Assembly: GCA_958510875.1 (NCBI GenBank)
Contig: OY294068.1
Span: 159,128,388 to 159,192,387, forward strand
Reading direction: 5' to 3'
Origin: Endomychus coccineus
Taxonomy: Eukaryota > Arthropoda > Insecta > Coleoptera > Endomychidae
Length of the DNA stretch: 64,000 nt
Of the stretch, positions 1-9,125 are shown one piece after another. The notes under the pieces are model-generated. The model made no database searches. It was not told the DNA's origin and saw only the letters and a program-made list of their open reading frames with translations. The translations under genes were made by a program, and so were the position numbers. Position 1 is the stretch's first letter; each line of letters starts with the position of its first letter.

Positions 1-249
1 TTAGTATTAGTGCAGTCACATGGGTATAAAAATAGGCCAAATCTCTAAATCCTTGGGAAATAGGTCGATTTTGAAGAGACAAAGAGAGTTATCTTCAGAA
101 TTTCATCAGAAACAAAGTTGAACATAGATGTTGTTGCGCAAATTTTTATATTGTTATAAACAATAAAATGACAATTTAATTAGCTCCTTTATGAGAAAGA
201 ATATTTTTGGTCAGTGAACATATGAAATGGTTAAGCAAGTAGTTGTTAT

Positions 250-1042
250 AAAACTTCGGAAGTTGGAGAATACAACTCAAATTTTACACAAAACATTCAA
301 CATTTAATTTAAAAACGATGACAAATTGTTTGATTAATAATAATATCAAATCAAATTTCACATGTCTAATTATTAAGGTAAACATTCACTAAAAATGTCT
401 CAATTCCTTAGAAAACAGAATAAAAACGTCGCCTTTAAAACAACAAACAACCTATGCTCGTATATTAATAACACGAAATCTAAAAAAGATAAATTAAAGA
501 AATCTGGAGTTTACAGACTGAGATGTGATGACTGTAGTGATTTGTACATAGGACAAACTGGACGAGTTTCAGCGTAAGGTTCAACGAACATTTAAGAAGT
601 TACAGGCTCAAAAAAGAAGACTCTAATCACGCGAATCACCCGTTAGAACATAACCACAATTTCACCCTTAATCTCGATATTCTACATATCAAGGAAAAAG
701 GACATAAACTTAATATACTAAAATCCATAGAAATATTGAAACACTTAAAAAACAATATAAATGTAATATTCAATGATCAAATTGATACATATAATTCACC
801 GCTTGTTAACAATTTTAAAATACACTCCCACCATTATCCACCCCCATCCCTCAATTTGTACCACACTGTGATCCCTAATATTTAAGGACATACTTTTGGA
901 TTTAGCTTTAGTTGATAACTCCTTGCTTTTAAACACAGTGACACAGTGACACAGTGTGGTGAAACAATTTTTCAGCATTTTTAAATTAAATGTTAAATGT
1001 TTTGTGTAAAATTTGAGTTTTATTCTCCAACTTCCGAAGTAT
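250..1042 (+). mobile_element. Penelope-like element fragment with inverted terminal copies, nested in FB-A
   Basis: A ~66-bp stretch at 250-314 (ACTTCGGAAGTTGGAGAATA and onward) recurs inverted at about 979-1042 with few mismatches, and the region between codes for a GIY-YIG domain. Penelope-like elements often carry terminal repeats in inverted as well as direct orientation, so this fits a 5'-truncated copy. The matching right arm of FB-A (around 2545-2580) runs through this point without the insert, which gives an uninterrupted allele for comparison. The reverse transcriptase is absent. Confidence 0.75.
395..885 (+). pseudogene. GIY-YIG endonuclease domain of a Penelope-like retroelement, frameshifted
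   Basis: The first frame (395-570) ends in GVYRLRCDDC and LYIGQTGR, the variant GIY-YIG signature with a zinc-finger-like cysteine pair typical of Penelope-like elements (PLEs). A shift near 570 moves the reading to the frame starting at 571, which continues without a stop to TAA at 883-885. It begins with RFNEHLRSYR, matching the helix after the YIG strand, and includes a His-rich stretch (NHANHPLEHNHN). In PLEs this domain nicks target DNA and sits C-terminal to the reverse transcriptase, which is missing here. One indel separates the two halves, so decay is light over the retained part. The start at 395 is only the first Met; the true protein would begin far upstream. Confidence 0.8.
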
Positions 1043-1387
1043 TATGAATTTACACTACGTAAACGCCGAAACCATAGATATAGTTGTTATAAACAATTTA
1101 TTCATCAACAAATAGACGAATAACAACAAGACTTCGAGTTTGGGGTTGTTTCCAGTTTCTGAGTTCGATTTTATCGTCAATATCGGCAAATGTATACCCA
1201 CAAATTTGTTAAAATAAACAAATTACATTTATTAGCAAATATACGGCTTTCACCAAAATGTCGACTTTGGGGTCATTTTCGGCTTAATTTGCTTTTTAAT
1301 TACGATATTAATGTTATTATCCTCGTTAAATGCATGAATAAATTTTCGGATTGTCACAAACAAATTATTTATTGATAAATACACGAA

Positions 1388-1862
1388 TTGTGCCAAAATT
1401 CCAAGTGTACAGTGGTAGACTTCTCATCATTGTCTCCAACTCTTGATGCATTTGAAGAGCATCTGAATGAAGTGTATTTTCAAGTGAAAACTTGGATAGG
1501 TGTGTTGTCACTAAGCCCAGAAGATTGGTGTTGGAAGAAAATCGACGCAGTTTTGCACTCAGTTAAAATGAACTTAGAAGCTGTTCCTCAAAATATTTCT
1601 GAATACGGTTTCTTGTTGCTGCAAAAATTGTACAAGCAAGTGTGAATGTCGTTCTAAAAATATGGATAGAACTCCAGCATGCAAAAATTGTATAGATAAT
1701 TGTAACAATAATTTTAGACTATGGATTCTCAATTCGCCTGAAGATGACGACGATAATCTAGATGAAATCGATAGAACGAATGAACAAAATGACGATGTCA
1801 ACATAGAAGAAGATATTAATGATATTTGTTTTGATTCTGATGATAGTGACGCTGATAACTAA
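1388..1862 (+). pseudogene. Uncharacterised Cys-rich protein remnant with acidic tail, centre of FB-A
   Basis: Two overlapping frames cover the centre of the foldback. The first (1388-1645) has YFQVKTWIG followed by SPEDWCWKK. A one-base shift near 1635 leads into KCECRSKNMDRTPACKNC and CIDNCNNN, then a strongly acidic tail (EDDDDNLDE ... DSDDSDADN) ending at TAA 1860-1862. The order 'Tyr-Gln ... Trp ... WGW-like ... C-x-C ... C-x-x-C ... C-N' recalls the C-terminal part of uncharacterised arthropod proteins often found in transposon contexts, with a CXC-like metal-binding cluster. That family link is from memory and unconfirmed. A polyadenylation-like AATAAA is not evident. Its place between the inverted arms suggests it was the element's own gene. 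Confidence 0.5.
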
Positions 1863-2830
1863 TGCAATTTTGTATCTGAATATTATTTATTAAAATGGGA
1901 ACTATAAAACAATTGTTTATTTAAATATATTGAAATCCTCAAATTTATTTCAACAATTTGTTTGTCAAAAATTGGTTCTTATTCAATATTCATCATCTGA
2001 TTTCGTGCACTCAAATTCCTTGACAAAATATTTTTCATTTGTTCGTTTCAAAATTGAGATTTCTCTAGTAATATATATACATATTTTTTTCTTCTTTTTT
2101 TATATAATTTACCTGATAATTGATAGATCAATTTTGAAAACATTTATTATAATTCGATCTATGTCTCAATAAGATTTAAAATAAAATCATTATTGGATCG
2201 TTGAAATAGGTCGAAAACGACTGTACACTTGAAATTTTACCACAATTCGTTTATTTATTGATAAATAATTCATTTATATTGATTCAAAAATTTGTCTAAG
2301 CACTTAACGACCATAATAACAATAATATCGTAGTCAAAAGTCAAAAATAAGCCGAAAAACACCCCAAACTCAACATTTTGGTCAATTTCGTTTGTATGTT
2401 AATAGGTATAATTTGTTTATAAGAAATTACCAAAACTGTGGATATATATTCACTGATATTGAATATGAAATCGAACGCAGAAGGCCAAAATTTGCTGAGG
2501 ACGATCCCAAATTCGGAGTTTTGGTGAAATTCGCTGATAAATAACTTGTTTATAATAAATGAAGTTGAATCAACTACTTGTTTAATTATTTTCAATGTTC
2601 ACTGACCAAAATTAGTCTTTACCCGATCAAAAACGGTCAAATTTAGCATTTTCAGAAATTTTTATGTAATCTCATAAATTAATTTAGGTATTGTTTAAAA
2701 ACAATTTGAAAAATTTGGGCAAATACATCTGTGCTCAACTTTGTTTCTGATAAAATTCTGGAGAGAATGCACTTCCAAAGGATTTAGATTTCAAATACCC
2801 ATTTGGCTGCAGTATATCCTGTCAACTTTA

Positions 2831-3424
2831 ATTCCAGATCACTGTTTCAAATCATATTTGATTCCTCTAACAAAGATGGATAATTAGACACCCCCGAATA
2901 ATCCATACTCGATTGGTTTCCCAGTATCCATAGTCAATAACATTTTTAAATCAAGCTAATTGCAATTTAAATCATCAACTGGTAAATTCTAATATCTTTT
3001 TTAATCTTATCAAGTTAAGCTTATTGAATTGTTAATCGTAAATCCATAATTCAATTCATCATAATCACATTACAGTATCTTTGGCTTCACCTATATATTA
3101 TTTACATTTGATAATCTACTTCCGCTCTGGTAATTAGAACCAATATTACAACTGATCCTCTACAGTCAATCAATATAAACTCTCCTGTGAACAACGTACT
3201 TGTATGTTTTTCCTATTCTTCGGAGGGAAATATTGAATTAATTTTTTCACTGGAGAACCTCCTGAATGTAATTACCACCTTAGATCCTCAGAAAGCTTAT
3301 AGGGGAGTAATTTTGCTAAAACTATTGCATTTTCCATTACTACAATGATATGAATGTTGGTCTTAAATTTCGAAGCAGAAATTTCTTTCCGGATTCTAGT
3401 TGATATTCTGAATCGATCTAGACT
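2831..3424. other. No recognisable feature
   Basis: AT-rich sequence between FB-A and the TG microsatellite. I see no coding frame, repeat or RNA gene that I can support. Confidence 0.5.
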
Positions 3425-3540
3425 ATTTTTGACATTCGTGTGTGGGTGAGTGTGGTAGTGTGTGGTTGTATGGACGTCAGTGGGTGAGTGTGGCTGTGTG
3501 TGGGTATGTGTATGTGTGTGTGTGGATAAGAGTGTTTTTT
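3425..3540 (+). repeat. TG-rich microsatellite, left side of R1-clade fragment
   Basis: Imperfect (TG)n with GTGGGTGAGTGTG variants; the purest run is about 3503-3525. A similar but shorter block (GTGTATGTGGGTGAGTGTGAG) lies at about 4206-4233 on the far side of the LINE fragment, so the LINE appears to sit inside a TG/AC repeat tract. Confidence 0.75.
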
Positions 3541-3601
3541 TGGCGTGGGTAGGTGGAAATCTTCAAAAGACTCCCAGTGTGTGAGATTTCTACCCACTAA
3601 A

Positions 3602-4222
3602 ACCACCTCTCGTTACTTCCAAGCACCCCGCGTAACCGCCGTCAGGCATTACTTCGCGGTGACGAAATAGCCCTTCCCTGGTCTAGCTGTTCGCCGTCTT
3701 CTTTTACGCCATGAGTTGGCCTCTTCTCTCGTTGTCTGAACGTCTGAGCTCCTTCAATACGGTGGCCCGCAAAATCCGACACCGCATTCCAGGTGGTCTG
3801 TGACTCAAGCGTCTCCTCAACAATATTCTCCAGGGCAACTGCTACTGTAGATTTCGTTGCCTGATCTTTGCGTCATCTGTTGGAACGCGGAGGATGGCAC
3901 AGAACGTGCTCTGTGTCCTCGCGCACTGGTTGGCAGGTCGGGCACGACACGTCATGGTCCGGTCGAAAACGGTACAGATACGACCTGAAGCACCCACGTC
4001 CTGTTATCAGCTGCACGAGGTAGTGATCTACCTCTCCGTGCCTCCTACTGGTCCATGCGACAACATCTGGGATGAGGCGATGGGTCCACCGCCCCTTGGT
4101 GGATGTATTCCAGAGCCGCTGACATCGCTATCCTCGCCTCATGTGTTATCGTGCGTCGGTTGGTATCTCCAGCTTCGCGCCTACGCCTGTAGATATCCTT
4201 GTATAGGTGTATGTGGGTGAGT
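3602..4222 (-). pseudogene. R1-clade non-LTR retrotransposon, C-terminal fragment with CCHC zinc knuckle
   Basis: This block is much richer in G+C than its surroundings. On the minus strand one frame reads GRWTHRLIPDVVAWTSRR, HGEVDHYLVQLITGRGC, FRSYLYRF and then CPTCQPVREDTEHVLC before a TGA near 3873-3875. That is the conserved C-terminal region and Cys/His knuckle of R1/TRAS/Waldo-type ORF2 proteins, downstream of the reverse transcriptase. Just upstream, another frame gives IYRRRREAGDTNRRTITHEA, the usual charged linker before this domain, so at least one indel separates them. The knuckle appears as C-x2-C ... H-x3-C with its residues in place. Catalytic domains are missing (5' truncation). 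TG microsatellites flank it on both sides. Confidence 0.8.
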
Positions 4223-4233
4223 GTGAGTGTGTC

Positions 4234-5012
4234 AACCTGGCAGCAGCTGTCAGTATAAAATAAAGAATAGTAGAATATATTAATTTCAACGTCTTTCATT
4301 AGCGTTTGCTGAATCATTTCCTATATATTTTCTGTTTCTACAATTATTCATTTGACATAAGTGTTCGAAAACTATATATTGCTCACAAAAGTGAGAAAAT
4401 TCATATGATTGATTGATGACAATGCATTATATATTTTTTGCATTACATATTTATTCGATACTCAGGAATAGTTTCGATTTTTGTAAAATCTAGTCTTATT
4501 GTACACCGATAATTTCATATACCTGTTATTGTTTCTAAATGCTTTGTTTTATTCCCTTATTGTTTACGAGTATTGCCAAACCAATGGTGCTCATTTCTTT
4601 CAATATAACAGAATAAATTAAATTCTTAAGATGCATGGTGGCATCCTAAGTTTTGTCATTTGAAATGGAAAAAGGCACGTTTCATCATTGTTTTTAGAAA
4701 GGCCGAACGCACCCTAATTTGAGCTAGTTTGGGGAATATATGATAACCTCACGTTGCAATTATTATTTCAATAAGTATGATTGCATACGCTACGCTACAA
4801 TGACGGAATAAAACTTAACATCTTTCTCCATATCTGAGAATGAAATTGGCAAACGTGGAAATCTTAATGTACTAGTTCGTGAATGAGAAAATTATTAACC
4901 AAAATTTAGTAAGGGATGTTACCTTTTGGTCCATTTCTGGCATTAGTACAATGTATCTGCATAATTTTCTATGAGGTTGTCTTGCATTTGTTCTGTGATG
5001 AGTACTTACTTA
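4234..5012. other. No recognisable feature
   Basis: AT-rich sequence between the second TG tract and mariner copy 1. No supportable gene or repeat seen. Confidence 0.5.
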
Positions 5013-6661
5013 AGACGGCAAGGTGAAAAATGGAACAAGAAATGATTTATTTGCTCAAAACTAATTTTATTTCTCAACATCATCTCCCCGTAGCCCGATA
5101 CACTTCGTCCAACTTTTTTCAAATTTTTCGATTCCTTCCAAATGATACGATTTCGGCAATCCTTCATAATAGGCGTTTGTTTTGGCGATGGAGCAAATCT
5201 CTTTCCGCCGAGCCATTTCTTCAAGCTTGGAAATATACAAAAGTTACAAAACTCATGTTTCAGATTTTCTTTTGGAATCAGAAAGTTTGATCGGATTAGT
5301 AACTCAATTTCTAAAGCTGGAAGATTGAAACTCAGCCAACTCAGAAAACTTCATCTCATGACTCTAGCTCATAAAGTATTGTCTACCAGAAATCCCGTCT
5401 ATTTATTCAATAAATTTGAACGATTTGGAGATCTAAACAAATTCAATACCCGTAACAAAAGTGTCTTAGTAATTCCTAAACACTCCACCTCTATGTTCAA
5501 ACGAAGCTTCACATACAATGCCTGTATTCATTTCAATGATTTGCCAACAGAATTTTATAACTACTCTCTGATCAATTTCAAGAAAAAATTGAAAAATTTA
5601 CTCCTTGCTGAATGATGGAATTTATTATTTAGTTTAACGTGAGCTACACAAATGGTGATGATGAATATGAACGATATACTTAGAATGTTATTTAGTATTA
5701 CTTCAATATTTGTTTTTGAATAAAATATGTATCTCTCCCTCCACAGGTCAAGTAGTAATAGCGCTCATTGAGCGATACTTCGCTTTTTCATGTAACAGCA
5801 TAGGTTTATATGAATGAAGACGTATTATTATTATGATTATTATTCTTATTATATAAAAACGCAGGAGGCCAAATCTGGAGAATATGGTGGCTGACAAACC
5901 AATTCGTGGAGCAATTTATGCTATTTTGCCATTATGAGCCGGTGCGTTGTCCTGGTGGAAAAACACTGTTTTCTTTGTCACATGCGGCCGCTTTCCTCTT
6001 GAAATTGGCGTCGAATCGATTCAATAGCTCTGCATAATATACGGGTGATCGTTTTGCCTTTTCGAGGTAATCGATATGGACGATACCGTGTGCATCCCAA
6101 AAAACCGTCGTCATGATTTTGTTGGCCGATAAACCTACTTTGGCCATTTTCGGCTTCGATTCACCAGAACAAGTTCACTGTTTCAGCTGTGCTTCGATCT
6201 CTGGTGTGTGGTGATGATGATGTTTCATCCACGGTTACGAAACGGAGCATAAATCCCTTCATATCGCGCTTGAACATCGCCAAACACTACTTTGAAGTTG
6301 TCACACGGTCGGGCTTGTTGTAAACAAAGAACGAATGCTGGCATCTGGCAGTTAGCTTTCTCAAATTCAAAAATTTATGCAAAATATTCCGTATCCGTTC
6401 GGTTGAGGTGCTCATAGTCTCTGCAATCATGTGCACTTCAACTCGCCGATCAACCACTGTCACACCGTAAATTTTTTCGACAATTTCTGGCGTTGTAACC
6501 TCAATTGGACGACCGGAAAGTTCGGCGTTCTTCGTGGTCATACTACCACAACGAAAATCAATAAAATTGGTGGAGAGTTCCCATAATGTTCAACAAACGA
6601 TGCTTTGGCTAGCGTATGAGTCATCTGTTTTATTTTTCAGGGACTTTTCACCTTGACCTCG
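5013..6661 (-). mobile_element. Mariner copy 1, decayed, carrying a nested LINE
   Basis: The termini match the other mariners of the window: the left end contains GGCAAGGTGAAAA and the right end GGACTTTTCACCTTGACCTCG, each next to a TA (5011-5012 and 6662-6663). On the minus strand the transposase remains include RPIEVTTPEIVEKI and NILHKFLNLRKLTAR (DNA-binding part), WDAHGIVHIDYLEKAK (core) and WLGGKRF near the C-terminus. The N-terminal ~90 codons are deleted (about 6545-6620). Without the ~620-bp LINE insert the element is ~1.03 kb, shorter than the ~1.28 kb usual for mariners. Several frameshifts make it inactive. Confidence 0.85.
5240..5862 (+). pseudogene. 5'-truncated LINE (Jockey/CR1-like) inserted in mariner copy 1
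   Basis: A frame ending at TGA 5613-5615 gives the extreme C-terminus of a non-LTR reverse transcriptase protein, with LMTLAHKVLSTRNPVYLFNK, SFTYNACIHFNDLPTEF and a final LKNLLLAE, the usual Trp/Asn-Leu-Pro end motif. A ~250-bp 3' UTR follows, ending in an ATT-rich tail (about 5826-5860), as expected for LINE integration by target-primed reverse transcription. Mariner sequence resumes at ACGCAGGAGGCC, exactly where copy 3 continues. An ATATA(C)AAAA-like stretch borders both ends and may be the target duplication. Confidence 0.75.
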
Positions 6662-7121
6662 TACAGAATACGTGTGCCTCTGTTGCAACGTCTCAGGGAT
6701 TGGTTCATGATCATCTAGTTTTCAGGTCGACATCGGTGCTAGTAATAATCAATACTACATTCATCCATTACTCCTCGAGATTGTGTGGCTTCATATTGTT
6801 CAAACGCTAGAATTTGTGGCTTTTTGCACTTTAAAAGCACTGTTGTATAATTATGTTGTCACTCTCATTATCGTGCATTTACTGTTGTACGAATTGAAAT
6901 ATGATCAAGGCATTGTCCGGCGTAAATCTACTCTTATTTTTCTTCACTCGACTCCGTTACAAAAAACGGCAATCCATTGAATCTTTTGGCATTAATGTCG
7001 TAAAAATTTACGAAGAAAGGTTTAAGAAGATTTGCTTTAGGGAAAATGATAATGCTGGGGGACAGATTGAGCATAATTCAAACTGAATTAAAATAGAGAC
7101 ACTGATTTTCGAATGGGCGGC
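6662..7121. other. No recognisable feature
   Basis: Short open frames occur but have no recognisable domain. The stretch separates mariner copy 1 from the MULE. Confidence 0.5.
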
Positions 7122-8930
7122 ATCAAACTCGGCACATCCTAATCTTTCAATCCTAGCATTTCAAATTATATTTTTATAACTACAAACTCGGCATAAAGTT
7201 GTTGCAGGTACCTAACCCCTGTAACAGGTACCTAACTAACTATATTTTGTTTTGTAGGTATATCAGTTTTCATAAGTACATAGTCATTTCTAGTGTAAAG
7301 TTGATGGTCTATGTACTCATAATTGTGAAAAAGTATAAAATTGACGAAAATAAATCATAGTAATTTTTCGGATTTGATTAAAATGTTTAGTCAAAGAGGA
7401 AAACTTACTATAAGTTTAAAGAACATAACAGAAAATTATCTTCCGGAGAAACTTAGTGAAGGTGCATCAAAGATAAATGTAAAGCAAATTTTCATACTTC
7501 AGGTGAGTCATAAAGTCGAGTCATGACAAACCTGAGTGTGAATAATAATCATGAACCAAAACTAACTAATGTGTTGCAAACACAAGTTTTAAGTCATTGT
7601 TTGAAGAGAAAAGTCGAAAGTGATATAATAGAAGAACCTTCCAAAATGATTAGAATGCAGCTAGCTAAAAATGATGTGTCTTTAAACAATTTGACAATAA
7701 GTGATCTACAATGTGCTGGAAGAAACATCTACACTGCTTGTCGAAAATTGTTGCCAGCTTTGCCAAAATCACTATCGGAGGTTCGTGAAGCTTTGAATGA
7801 GCTTCAACCAAAAACCAACAGACATGAAGACTTCCTAACTGCTAATGATTTATCCGAAAATATTGTTACCTTCAGATTTAAAAATAATTTAAAGTTTTTA
7901 TGTGAATCAAAAATTATTTATATGGACAGTACATTTTCTTACTGCACAAAATATTTCACACAAATGTTTACGATACACGGTTTTTTTAACGGCCATTATA
8001 TACCATCAGTTTTCTGTTTATTAAAAGACAAGAGTAAAAAAATATATAGGTTTTGCATATCAAAAATTAAGGAGTATTGTGGTTATATAATAGTCAAATT
8101 TGTACCAGAAGAAATAGTAGTAGATTTTGAGATATCTATTCATAATGCACTGTTAGAAATGTATCCAAATACTAAAATTACTGGGTGTCGATTCCACTTA
8201 ACTCAAGCATGGTACAGAAAAATTCGAAATCCAGGTTTATAAAAAGAATACGAAGACAAAAATTCTGAGATTGGAAAGTGGCTCCATTATTGTTTTGGTC
8301 TTTTGTTTTTAGAACCAAAGGACGTTGACGATTTTTATTCTTATGAGCTCCACGAAGTTAAGGCCAGTAGATGAAGGAATTGGAAAATTTTCTGATGCCT
8401 ATGCTGCATTAAATAAGACAACAAATGCTTGCGAATCGTTTCATTCCCATTTTAATGCATCCATGTACCAAACGCTACCTACCTTCTTTATTTATTTTTG
8501 TAGACGCACTTCTTAAAGTGCAAACTGAAATCTATATTAAATGCAACAGTGTTAACGAAATTCATAAATTTAAAATTATAGCCACTAAGAAACGTCATAA
8601 TTTTGTTAATTCTAAAATTATAGAATATGAAAATAGTAAGTTGTCCAAACTGCAATATGTTAAGATAATATCGCATTAATATGCAATTAATTAAAATAGT
8701 ACAGTGTAAATATAATTTTGAATATGTTTTTCCTATACACCTATATGTATTATGTATATTTTAAATTGATAAATTTTGTTTTAATATTACATCAGTCTAT
8801 TTCTTGCAAGCAGAGGGAGGTATTATTATTCATGTGCCGAGTTTGAACATTTTAAAAGTGAATTTTTCAATCTCTGTGCCGAGCTTAACTATTTTTATTC
8901 CGTATACCTGAGACATGTGTCGAGTTTGTA
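7122..8930 (+). mobile_element. Mutator-like element (MULE) with subterminal AAACTCGGCAC repeats
   Basis: The transposase remnant is flanked by inverted copies of a short motif: AAACTCGGCAC at 7127 and 7186 on the left, and its complement GTGCCGAGTTT at about 8836, 8877 and 8918 on the right. Such iterated terminal and subterminal motifs are typical transposase binding sites. Exact ends and a 8-10-bp target duplication could not be set by eye. A small direct repeat CAGGTACCTAAC lies at 7206 and 7224. The right end is only ~10 bp from the DD41D-like element that starts at 8939. Confidence 0.7.
7523..8679 (+). pseudogene. MULE transposase, disrupted
   Basis: The main frame (7523-8239) contains IIYMDSTFSYCTKYF (first catalytic Asp in MDSTF), FTIHGFFNGHYIPSVFCLL, VVDFEISIHNALLE (second Asp in VVDFE) and TGCRFHLTQAWYRKI, a classic MULE transposase core. 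A TAA at 8240-8242 breaks it, after which the same frame continues as KWLHYCFGLLFLEP. Shifts near 8370 and 8485 lead to TTNACESFHSHFN, which holds the expected catalytic Glu, and then LLKVQTEIYIKCNS to a stop at 8679. All three DDE residues are therefore visible but spread over three frames. An upstream frame at 7341-7523 may be the N-terminus; no FLYWCH finger is clear. Confidence 0.85.
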
Positions 8931-8938
8931 ACGGGATA

Positions 8939-9093
8939 TCAAAAATTATCTTGGTCAAGGGTGGTTGTGGAATCTAAAACATGTGTCTTACTTTACGTTT
9001 GAAATAATTATGTCACTGTCACACTGACATCATCAATAACCTACAAATTTCATACCTATTTATTTCAGTTGTAAAACAATAATGAACTACAAA
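8939..9093 (+). repeat. Left 155-bp terminal inverted repeat of the DD41D-like element
   Basis: Pairs with 11044-11198 in inverse orientation with only a few mismatches, ending inward at GAACTACAAA. Confidence 0.9.
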
Positions 9094-9125
9094 CTATGAA
9101 ATAACGGTTTTAGTAACAAGAAAAA

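Larger units (their letters stand above)
1..2830. mobile_element. Foldback-type element with ~620-bp inverted arms (FB-A), left end at the window edge
   Basis: Two inverted arms enclose a ~0.8-kb centre. The left arm is 1-1416, interrupted by a Penelope-like insertion at about 250-1042. The right arm is about 2218-2830. Read in reverse complement, the right arm follows the left closely, for example the shared block GTGTACAGT at the inner edge and TTTTGGTCAGTGAACAT further out. Homology reaches base ~8, so the left tip may lie outside the window. Each arm is built of divergent tandem units of ~130-150 bp with a TAAACAA / TTTATT / AAATA core (about 1083, 1212 and 1360). Long inverted repeats made of tandem subrepeats are the hallmark of Foldback elements. 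No transposase was recognised. Confidence 0.8.

Noticed and set aside
3418..3606. Minus frame rich in His, Thr and Pro
   Set aside because: It is a translation of the TG microsatellite.
3894..4220. Plus-strand 108-codon frame in a G+C-rich block
   Set aside because: It is the complement of an R1-clade LINE C-terminus, which has clear motifs on the minus strand.
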